Source: CAZQGE01 sp964592815 (GTDB taxonomy: Bacteria; Bacillota; Clostridia; Christensenellales; CAG-917). Taken from it: a stretch of DNA of 12,945 bases. Positions 1-5,902 of this stretch are shown in pieces. The notes below the pieces were generated by a model, which worked only from the letters and a program-made list of their open reading frames with translations, was not told the origin of the DNA and made no database searches. The translations under genes were made by a program, and so were the position numbers. Positions within the stretch are counted from its first letter, which is position 1. Each line of letters begins with the position of its first letter. The stretch covers positions 1-12,945 of the forward strand of contig CAZQGE010000036.1 of the NCBI GenBank assembly GCA_964592815.1, given 5' to 3'.

Positions 1-8
1 CTAAGATA

Positions 9-39
9 TAATTTATTAAAAAATTTTTTTAATAAATTA
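9..39. repeat. 31-bp perfect A/T-only palindrome
   Basis: Bases 9-23 are the exact reverse complement of 25-39, around a single central T at 24. All 31 bases are A or T. With only one unpaired base, a real hairpin would open to a loop of 3-5 bases. It lies about 50 bp upstream of the -35 region of the lipoprotein gene. Without any G:C pair it is a poor intrinsic terminator, although the run of T at 24-30 would suit one for a gene entering from the left. It could instead be a flexible, easily melted upstream element. The palindrome is seen directly; its function is unknown. Confidence 0.6.
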
Positions 40-87
40 AGCTATAAAACAATAATTCTTTTAAGTTCAACAACTATCAAAAAACAT

Positions 88-115
88 TTGTTTATTCTTT
101 CTTTTATGTTATAAT
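88..115 (+). promoter_or_regulatory. Extended -10 promoter of the lipoprotein gene
   Basis: A perfect TATAAT lies at 110-115, preceded by TG at 107-108 and one base, which is the extended -10 pattern. TTGTTT at 88-93 is a weak -35 at 16 bp. Standard geometry puts the transcription start at about A122, only 3 nt before the ATG at 125. No Shine-Dalgarno sequence lies between the -10 box and the ATG, so the transcript is predicted to be leaderless or nearly so. Confidence 0.65.
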
Positions 116-124
116 AACCACATT

Positions 125-1000
125 ATGAAAAAAGCATTTATTTCTTTTGCAGTTATTGCAGTAATTATAGTATCGCTGTTTATGTTTACAGCTTGCGACA
201 ATTCGACCGTACAAGGGCAACTTGAAAATATTTGGTTGTCTAGTGAAACTTTTACTTACGATGTCGTTGACAACAGCGGGGCAACCCCTGTCAACGGAAC
301 TTACGTTGTAAAAATTGTTAAACACGCAAACGGAGATATTCCATTTGGTTCAAGCACTTTGACAAATGCGCCAGCAGGCTTTTCTGTCATTGGAGATTTA
401 ACCATTGCAGGAAACTCCGTCAAAAGTGGTTGTTACTATAAAATCGTAAACGGCACCAAGTATATGGCACCATACGCAACATTCCGCAACCAAACAATAA
501 ACGGTGAAACTTTTGAAATGACTGGAACGTATAACGGCGGTTCATTATCATACTCCACAAACAAAAACAGCACAGGCGCAGTCAGCGGTTCAGTTTCTGC
601 AAAAGAACCATTCTACGACAACAATGAAATACACCAAATGTTGCGTTCCGTATCAACGTTCTCGGGTTCGTTTAATTTCAATTTTAACGTCCCTATTGTC
701 GCAAACAATGAGGTTGCAGTTGCATCTTTGAATGCAAAAGTAATCACGTCTGAAAACATTAAAACACCTTACACCGAATCGATTGCAGCTTTGCAAGAAA
801 ACGGCATTTCCTGCTACAAACTCGCTTTGAGACGCACAACAGAAGTGCAAGGAATGGCACAAGTCATTTACCTTTCAACTTCTGATGTTTCTGTTAGCGG
901 TTGGAAAGTCAAACACGTTATTACAAAGATTGTTGAACCTACAAAAATCAATGGCGTAAACGGCAACGTAACGTACACCCTTAGAAACATAGAAATATAA
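125..1000 (+). CDS. Putative surface lipoprotein of unknown function
   Basis: This 291-aa protein begins with a classic lipoprotein signal peptide: MKK, a hydrophobic stretch at residues 8-22 and a lipobox ending FTAC, so Cys24 should become the lipidated N-terminus. The mature part (25-291) is rich in Asn, Ser, Thr, Gly and Val, has alternating hydrophobic residues typical of beta strands, and shows no further membrane segment. Two other cysteines (103 and 230) lie in similar settings, Cys-Tyr-Tyr-Lys and Cys-Tyr-Lys, hinting at two related halves. I do not recognise the family. It would be anchored to the outer face of the membrane by Lgt-type processing, and lgt is encoded nearby at 3489-4532. 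The ATG at 125 is chosen because the signal peptide starts there, although no ribosome binding site precedes it. The gene is a single unit with its own promoter and terminator. Confidence 0.85.
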   Translation: MKKAFISFAVIAVIIVSLFMFTACDNSTVQGQLENIWLSSETFTYDVVDNSGATPVNGTYVVKIVKHANGDIPFGSSTLTNAPAGFSVIGDLTIAGNSVKSGCYYKIVNGTKYMAPYATFRNQTINGETFEMTGTYNGGSLSYSTNKNSTGAVSGSVSAKEPFYDNNEIHQMLRSVSTFSGSFNFNFNVPIVANNEVAVASLNAKVITSENIKTPYTESIAALQENGISCYKLALRRTTEVQGMAQVIYLSTSDVSVSGWKVKHVITKIVEPTKINGVNGNVTYTLRNIEI

Positions 1001-1060
1001 AAATAAATTTTGAATAATAACGCAAGCAATTCGTTATTATGAGTTGAAAACATTTACATA

Positions 1061-1094
1061 AAAAAACAAGGCTGAGAACTCAGCCTTGTTTTTT
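1061..1094. terminator. Bidirectional intrinsic terminator
   Basis: The 9-bp stem 1067-1075/1080-1088 (CAAGGCTGA with its complement) closes on a GAAC tetraloop. It is flanked by A6 at 1061-1066 and T6 at 1089-1094, giving a U-tract in either direction. It lies between two convergent genes, the lipoprotein (ends at 1000) and the DivIVA-like gene (ends at 1250 on the minus strand), so it can end both transcripts. The AT-rich remainder of the gap (1095-1249) shows nothing else. Confidence 0.92.
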
Positions 1095-1249
1095 AGCGTT
1101 TTCACCAGTTTAATCATAAGTTGCAACACATTTTTGATATTTATCTTAAAAACTTATTCTGTTTTTTGTTTACTTAATAATAAAATACAAATCTATTATA
1201 TATAAGCACGTTCAAAATTATGAGTTTTTGTTCATCATAATTTTCTGCT

Positions 1250-1936
1250 TCATTTGTTTACAATTTTGAAATCAAAATAATCTACGCCCGAACCAAGCGC
1301 GTTGTTTGGAGTTGAACTATCCATAGAAAATAGTGAGCCTTTGGAATTGTTAAGATTGGAAATTTTTATTTCTTTCTTTTTTTGCGCTTCTTCAAGTTTC
1401 GCTTTCAATGCTTCCACCTCAGATTTTGGCAAAGTCAATCTTTCAACTTCTTCCATAAAATGTTGCTCAAACGCGTCGCTCCTATCTCCCCTATCCAACG
1501 AGAAATCTTGCGCTAGATACTTTTCTATTTCAAGTTTAATTGAAACTGCAACACTCTCCATATTAAGTGTATCTTTTGAAAAGTGATACCTTTCCTTAAT
1601 TTCGTCATAAGCGTGTTCCCACTTAGAACGGAAAAGTTGTAGCCTCTTTAATTCTGCATTATATCTTAGTTTTATGTCCTCTGACATTTTCTCAGCTTTT
1701 TCGGTTGCAGAAACCAAAGTGGTTTTAATTTGTTCCTCTCTCTCTTTCAACTTTGACACTTCATTAGTCAATTCCAAGCATTGTCCTTTCAACGCGACAA
1801 TTCTTTCCTTTTGCTCCATTTGCACTTGTTGAGCTTTTGCTTGCTCAACCCTTACATAATTCTCCACGTCGTCAGGGTCATATCCCCGATAAACTATGGC
1901 AAAACGCTGATTGCTCGACAAAGTTTTTTTTCTCAT
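1250..1936 (-). CDS. DivIVA-domain coiled-coil protein
   Basis: This 228-aa protein starts with the DivIVA N-terminal signature: Phe12, then Arg-Gly-Tyr-Asp at 17-20, Val24 and Tyr27. In the family this region binds negatively curved membrane at poles and division sites. A long charged helical region with coiled-coil character follows (about 28-195, rich in Glu, Lys and Gln), then a Ser/Asn-rich tail (about 196-228) ending in aromatic and Lys residues. DivIVA relatives organise division, polar growth or chromosome anchoring by recruiting partners through the coil. Here the partner is unknown, so I give no gene symbol. A GAGGT Shine-Dalgarno (1941-1945) lies 4-5 nt before the ATG. The gene follows pncB in the same direction after 87 bp, with a hairpin in the gap. 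I see no strong promoter of its own, so partial read-through from pncB is plausible. Its 3' end meets the bidirectional terminator at 1061-1094. Confidence 0.82.
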   Translation of the reverse strand: MRKKTLSSNQRFAIVYRGYDPDDVENYVRVEQAKAQQVQMEQKERIVALKGQCLELTNEVSKLKEREEQIKTTLVSATEKAEKMSEDIKLRYNAELKRLQLFRSKWEHAYDEIKERYHFSKDTLNMESVAVSIKLEIEKYLAQDFSLDRGDRSDAFEQHFMEEVERLTLPKSEVEALKAKLEEAQKKKEIKISNLNNSKGSLFSMDSSTPNNALGSGVDYFDFKIVNK

Positions 1937-1953
1937 ACAAACCTCAAATTAAA

Positions 1954-1984
1954 ATGCTCCTTAACATTAACTTGTAAGGAGCAT
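1954..1984 (-). terminator. Hairpin between pncB and the DivIVA-like gene
   Basis: A perfect 10-bp inverted repeat (1954-1963 with 1975-1984, ATGCTCCTTA and its complement) has an 11-nt loop. Read on the minus strand it lies 39 nt after the pncB stop and is followed by TTTTAATTT, a weak U-tract. It may be a leaky terminator, an attenuator or a 5' leader structure. The second arm contains AAGGAG, a Shine-Dalgarno match that would be hidden in the stem. The hairpin itself is certain; its role as a terminator is an inference. Confidence 0.55.
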
Positions 1985-2023
1985 AAAAACATTTCGGTTT
2001 ACGTACTAAAATTGTAGATAATT

Positions 2024-3445
2024 TTACTTCTTTTGGGAATTATCCAAAAGCTCTTGTTTTAGTTTCCAAAGATTATCGCTCAAATCCACTTTATAGATAT
2101 GAGTATTGACAACTCTGCGGTATTCGGGATAGAACTCAGCGATGGAATCGTCCTCATTCTTTGCAATTTCTTTAAGAGTAGGCAAATTGTAAATTCTCTT
2201 TCCGTCCTTAAAAATTGGTTGCATAAGTTCTTTAATTTCAAAATTTTCAAAAGTGATTCTTTTCCAAGTCATTTCGGGGTGAAAGATTGTGAGTGGTTTA
2301 GATGTGTCAATAACTTCATTTTCAAGACAAATCAAATCTGCTTCAGCTTTTCCGTCAACGTAAATTCTGACAATTTTCTTTATGCCAGGATTTGTTGTCT
2401 TTTCCATACTGTTAGAAATTTTGATTTTAGGACACATTTTGCCGTTTTCTTCAATGGCGCACAGCTTGTAAACTCCGCCCAAAGACGCATTGTTATAGCT
2501 TGTGATAAGTTTTGTGCCAATGCCGTAAACATCAATTTTTGCATCTTGTGCAATTAGGGACAGCAAAATATCTTCATCTAAATCGTTGGTTGCAAATATT
2601 TTGCAATCTGTGTAACCCGCTTTGTCCAACATTTTGCGAGCTTCTTTGCTTAAATATGCCAAGTCTCCGCTGTCAAGTCGAATGCCAAGTGGTCTATGTC
2701 CTTCTGCTTTGAGTTTGTCAAAAATCTTGATTGCGTTTGGTACTCCGCTTTTTAATGTGTCGTAAGTGTCAACCAAAAGCAAACAGTTATCGGGATAAAT
2801 TCTTGCATAAGTATCAAAAGCCTCAAGCTCAGTTTTGAACGACATAACCCAACTGTGAGAGTGTGTTCCTTTTACGGGAATGTCAAACATTTTACCTGCA
2901 AGCACGTTTGAAGTGCTTCTGCAACCGCCAATATATGCCGCTCTTGCGCCGTAAATGCCAGCATCTGGACCTTGCGCGCGACGCAATCCAAATTCAGATA
3001 TTGTATTTTTTGTGCATTCACAAAGTCTTGCCGCTTTTGTTGCAATAAGCGTTTGGTGATTTATTATTGTTAGCAAAGCAGTTTCAACAAGTTGCGCTTG
3101 AAAAAGAGGTGCGGTAACCGTCATAATCGGTTCATACGGAAAAATCATTGTTCCTTCCGGAACGGCTTTAATATCCCCTGTAAACTTAAAATTTTCAAGC
3201 GCACTTAAAAATTTTTCAGGGAAAATTTTAAGCGACCTTAAATACTCAATTTCATCTTGTTCAAAATGTAAGTTTTCAATGTACTCTATTGCTTGTTCAA
3301 GTCCCGCTGAAATTGCGTATGAAAATCCGCCAGCTCCACGGTAAAAAACGTCAAAAGCAGATTGTTTTTCTGCAAGACCGTATTCTTCATATCCGTTCAT
3401 CATCGTAAGCTGATACAAATCTGTCAGCAATGTTAAATTTCTCAT
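2024..3445 (-). CDS. pncB: Nicotinate phosphoribosyltransferase (NAD salvage)
   Basis: PncB converts nicotinate and phosphoribosyl pyrophosphate, with ATP hydrolysis, into nicotinate mononucleotide, the entry step of the Preiss-Handler route of NAD salvage in the cytoplasm. The 473-aa length and full collinearity fit the long Firmicutes form. Recognisable blocks are the N-terminal LLTDLYQLTM (6-15), EFGLRRAQGPDAG near 151-163, the GTHSHSWVMSF block (193-203) containing the conserved active-site histidine region, and RLDSGDL (256-262), typical of the phosphoribosyl-binding barrel. The start is supported by a GGGAG Shine-Dalgarno just upstream of the ATG. It follows lgt after 43 nt with no terminator, so it is probably the third gene of the galK-lgt-pncB transcript. 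I see nothing missing or truncated. Confidence 0.95.
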   Translation of the reverse strand: MRNLTLLTDLYQLTMMNGYEEYGLAEKQSAFDVFYRGAGGFSYAISAGLEQAIEYIENLHFEQDEIEYLRSLKIFPEKFLSALENFKFTGDIKAVPEGTMIFPYEPIMTVTAPLFQAQLVETALLTIINHQTLIATKAARLCECTKNTISEFGLRRAQGPDAGIYGARAAYIGGCRSTSNVLAGKMFDIPVKGTHSHSWVMSFKTELEAFDTYARIYPDNCLLLVDTYDTLKSGVPNAIKIFDKLKAEGHRPLGIRLDSGDLAYLSKEARKMLDKAGYTDCKIFATNDLDEDILLSLIAQDAKIDVYGIGTKLITSYNNASLGGVYKLCAIEENGKMCPKIKISNSMEKTTNPGIKKIVRIYVDGKAEADLICLENEVIDTSKPLTIFHPEMTWKRITFENFEIKELMQPIFKDGKRIYNLPTLKEIAKNEDDSIAEFYPEYRRVVNTHIYKVDLSDNLWKLKQELLDNSQKK

Positions 3446-3488
3446 CAGTTCTCCCTATACGTCAGCAATATCTTTATTGTCGGCTTTT

Positions 3489-4532
3489 TTATTTTTTTGT
3501 TTTTTTTGGTTTTATATATTCAATATATTCCATTTTATCAATATCCTTAAACACAAAGTTTTTTGTTGGATACAGCAATCTAAGCGGATTTACTTTGTTC
3601 GCAAGTATTTTGCTTACAAATTTATAATTTTTTACGTCGTATTCAGAAACTTCCGTAACGTACAAAACATTTTCTTCAACAGCTTGGTTTATTGTTTTGA
3701 AACTTTGTCTGCTCTTGCGATATATCATATAAATTAAACCCAAAAGTAATGCGATAGGTGCAGCAACAAAGCACATAATTTGAGTAATCGGTACGGCGTC
3801 AAGACGTATAAATTCCATAAGGCCTCTGCCTATTCCGTACCAAAAGATATAGAAGAACCCTAAAATTCCAGGGTATTTTTTATTTTTTCGCCAAATGCTA
3901 AATGCGATTGCAAGACCAACAGCATTCCAAGCCATTTCATAAAAGCAAGTTGCCGCATACCAATGATGACCAGGAACAAGCAACTCGGGTTTCTCAACGC
4001 CGCTTGGATTTGTTATATAAACTGCAAATGGAAAGGTTTGAAATTTTGGATTGAAAATTGCAACGCCAAAAGCCTCTTGATTGACAAAATTGCCAAGCCT
4101 GCCGATAATTTGACCTAACAATAACGGCGAGACAACCATATCAAGAACCTGACCAAAGCTAGCTTTTCTGCGTTTTCTGTATGAAAAAATGAAAATTCCG
4201 AGCAAACCGCCAACTACACCACCAATTATTGTGATGCCACCATCCCAAATGGCTATTGCGCGAACAAAGTCGTCAACGCTTTCCCACGGAAAATATTCTT
4301 CTGGACGAACCAAAACATAAAATAGACGGGCAAAAACCACAGCCAATGGAATAACCCACAAAAACAACTCAACGGCATCATCTGAATTAAGATTTATCCG
4401 CTTGGATTCAAACATAATTATGATAAGCCCCAAAATCATCGCCGAAACTAAAATAATTCCGTACCATCTGACTTCAAGCGTACCTATCGTAAATGCAACC
4501 TTGTCGATTGCGGACAAAATAGTTGCCGACAT
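3489..4532 (-). CDS. lgt: Prolipoprotein diacylglyceryl transferase
   Basis: Lgt is an integral membrane enzyme that moves the diacylglyceryl group of phosphatidylglycerol onto the lipobox cysteine of prolipoproteins, the first step of lipoprotein maturation. The 347-aa product has several membrane helices, the early GGITIIGGVVGG block (98-109), the Lgt signature GRLGNFVNQEAFG (144-156) and GRGLMEFIRLD (235-245), all strongly diagnostic. After the last helix (about residue 272) it carries an extra charged, presumably cytoplasmic tail of about 75 residues ending in Lys-rich sequence coded by A-runs; most Lgt proteins of about 260-300 aa stop near the helix. I place the start at the ATG at 4532, not the in-frame GTG at 4538, because that GTG overlaps the Shine-Dalgarno. 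The galK stop lies inside this ribosome binding site, so translation of the two genes is probably coupled. The lipoprotein at 125-1000 is one likely substrate. Confidence 0.95.
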   Translation of the reverse strand: MSATILSAIDKVAFTIGTLEVRWYGIILVSAMILGLIIIMFESKRINLNSDDAVELFLWVIPLAVVFARLFYVLVRPEEYFPWESVDDFVRAIAIWDGGITIIGGVVGGLLGIFIFSYRKRRKASFGQVLDMVVSPLLLGQIIGRLGNFVNQEAFGVAIFNPKFQTFPFAVYITNPSGVEKPELLVPGHHWYAATCFYEMAWNAVGLAIAFSIWRKNKKYPGILGFFYIFWYGIGRGLMEFIRLDAVPITQIMCFVAAPIALLLGLIYMIYRKSRQSFKTINQAVEENVLYVTEVSEYDVKNYKFVSKILANKVNPLRLLYPTKNFVFKDIDKMEYIEYIKPKKTKK

Positions 4533-4537
4533 AATCA

Positions 4538-4542
4538 CTCCT
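4538..4542 (-). promoter_or_regulatory. Ribosome binding site of lgt, overlapping the galK stop codon
   Basis: On the minus strand AGGAG occupies 4542-4538 and lies 5 nt before the ATG at 4532-4530. The TAG stop of galK (4543-4541) shares bases with it. The upstream GTG (4538-4536) begins on the last base of this site and so cannot be the start. The arrangement fixes the lgt start and suggests that ribosomes finishing galK re-initiate on lgt. Confidence 0.8.
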
Positions 4543-5800
4543 AATAAAGGCGTTCAGCCCCTTGTTGTCTGACGGTAAGTTTGAAAACGTTTTCACCGCC
4601 GAAAATTTTGTCAAATTGTGCTTTTGCTGTTTTTTCAAATTCCTTTTTAACAAAAACCAAAATAGTACCTGCAAAGCCGCCGCCGTGTACTCTTTTTGCA
4701 ACCACTCCCTCAACTTTTTCAACTACGTCAAGCGCATTTTCTAAAGTTTTGTCGTTTGTTTTTGCCGAAACCAAGTTTTGCAAATTATAGCGTGAACTTA
4801 AACCCGATTGATTGACCAATTCCAAAAAATCTTTTTCTTTGTTTTGGTTTATTGCGTTCAACATATCGTCAACACGCCTGTTTTCTTCATAAAAGTGTTT
4901 TGCACGGAGCAAAGCTCGGGGACTGACTTTTGATTTTAATTCTTCAATTTTTGAGTTAAACTCGTTTTCAGAAATTTCAATAAGCAAATTCTTACCAAAA
5001 AAATTAGAAACTTCTCTCATTTCGGAAACAATAGCGGCATAATCGTCTGTCAAATCGCAATGGTCTCCGCCTGTTGCAATAACAAATATGTCTAAATCTT
5101 CAAATTTCCAATCGGCATTTTTTACTATTGGGTTTTCAAAGTCCTTAAAGTCAATGATGTTTACACCGCCAAGTGATATGGCAGATTGGTCCATAAGTCC
5201 ACAAGGCTTTCCAAAATAAAACTTTTCTGCATATTGTGACGCTTTTGCTTTGAAAATGGAGTCCAGCTTTCCGTCGTTATACTTAACGTTCAAGATTTCG
5301 GCAACCAAAAGTTCAAATGCGCTTGAAGACGAAACCCCCGCTCCCTTTGGAACGTTTGAAACAGTAGATGCTGAAAAACTACCAATTTTTTTGCCGTGGT
5401 CTAAATAATATTTGCAAATGCCTTTGACTATTGCGTGAGAAGTCCCAAATTCTTTCTCATTCAAAACCAAATTTTGAGTGTCAATTTTAAGCATAGGATA
5501 GTTTGCAGATTTGATTTCAATGCTGGTATCGTTTCTGTCAGAAACAACCGCCAAAGTATCAACACTAATTGCGGCTGCGACAACTCTGCCACCGTTGTGG
5601 TCTGTATGATTCCCAATAACTTCAATTCTGCCAGGAGATGAATAAACTTCAAATTCTTTTGTTAAAAACGTGCTAATATGTAAATCAATCAAATTTTCAA
5701 GGCGATTTCTGTAAAATTCACCTGCTTCACCATAAATATTTTGACATATTTTGTCAAAAGTGCCTATATTTGAAAAAATATCCTTTTTTATTGTTGCCAT
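4541..5800 (-). CDS. galK: Galactokinase (GHMP kinase), divergent sugar-site motif
   Basis: Galactokinase phosphorylates galactose with ATP to galactose-1-phosphate, the first committed step of the Leloir pathway. The 419-aa protein has all GHMP landmarks: the N-terminal galactokinase motif SPGRIEVIGNHTDHNGG (55-71), the ATP-binding loop NVPKGAGVSSSSA (149-161), CGLMDQ (200-205) with the catalytic aspartate at 204, and the C-terminal glycine-rich VHGGGFAG near 387-394. In characterised enzymes the first motif reads GEHTDYN and its Glu contacts the sugar; here that position is Asn64, with a Glu at position 60. I believe this variant recurs in a branch of Clostridial proteins annotated as galactokinase, so galactose is likely but not certain as substrate. 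A GAGGT Shine-Dalgarno lies 4 nt before the ATG. It leads the galK-lgt-pncB run and is divergent from galT, which supports a galactose role. Confidence 0.9.
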   Translation of the reverse strand: MATIKKDIFSNIGTFDKICQNIYGEAGEFYRNRLENLIDLHISTFLTKEFEVYSSPGRIEVIGNHTDHNGGRVVAAAISVDTLAVVSDRNDTSIEIKSANYPMLKIDTQNLVLNEKEFGTSHAIVKGICKYYLDHGKKIGSFSASTVSNVPKGAGVSSSSAFELLVAEILNVKYNDGKLDSIFKAKASQYAEKFYFGKPCGLMDQSAISLGGVNIIDFKDFENPIVKNADWKFEDLDIFVIATGGDHCDLTDDYAAIVSEMREVSNFFGKNLLIEISENEFNSKIEELKSKVSPRALLRAKHFYEENRRVDDMLNAINQNKEKDFLELVNQSGLSSRYNLQNLVSAKTNDKTLENALDVVEKVEGVVAKRVHGGGFAGTILVFVKKEFEKTAKAQFDKIFGGENVFKLTVRQQGAERLY

Positions 5801-5822
5801 TGCGACCTCACAAAGATATAAT
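5794..5822 (+). promoter_or_regulatory. Predicted galT promoter
   Basis: TTGCCA (5794-5799), 17 bp and TATAAT (5817-5822) give a near-consensus sigma-A promoter pointing at galT. The expected start at about 5829 gives a leader of about 73 nt. The -35 box overlaps the start codon of galK (5798-5800 on the opposite strand), and the expected transcript runs through the galK promoter. Confidence 0.65.
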
Positions 5823-5844
5823 GATATATATATAAATTTTTATT

Positions 5845-5873
5845 ATTCTAGCACATTCAGTATTATTTGGCAA
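5845..5873 (-). promoter_or_regulatory. Predicted galK-lgt-pncB promoter
   Basis: On the minus strand TTGCCA (5873-5868), 17 bp and TAGAAT (5850-5845), with TG one base before the -10 (extended -10), give a strong sigma-A match. Start is expected near 5838, a leader of about 37 nt to the galK ATG. The -35 hexamer is identical to that of the opposing galT promoter. Confidence 0.68.
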
Positions 5874-5893
5874 GAAAATACATCTTTTACTTC

Positions 5894-5898
5894 GGAGG
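5894..5898 (+). promoter_or_regulatory. Ribosome binding site fixing the galT start
   Basis: GGAGG at 5894-5898 stands 4 nt before ATG 5903. An in-frame TTG at 5867 would add 12 residues, but it has no Shine-Dalgarno and its added residues would be coded by the leader that contains this site. Confidence 0.85.
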
Positions 5899-5902
5899 TT
5901 TT

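Noticed and set aside
2099..2557. 152-codon + strand frame opposite pncB
   Set aside because: It lies fully inside a well-supported pncB and has no domain or start signal.
3446..3488. Hairpin between lgt and pncB as a terminator
   Set aside because: Only five clean pairs (CAATA/TATTG) around a 4-nt loop, and no U-tract after it on the minus strand.
5867..5902. Upstream TTG start for galT (12 extra residues)
   Set aside because: The GGAGG at 5894-5898 is correctly spaced for the ATG at 5903, and the extra residues would be coded by the leader containing that site.
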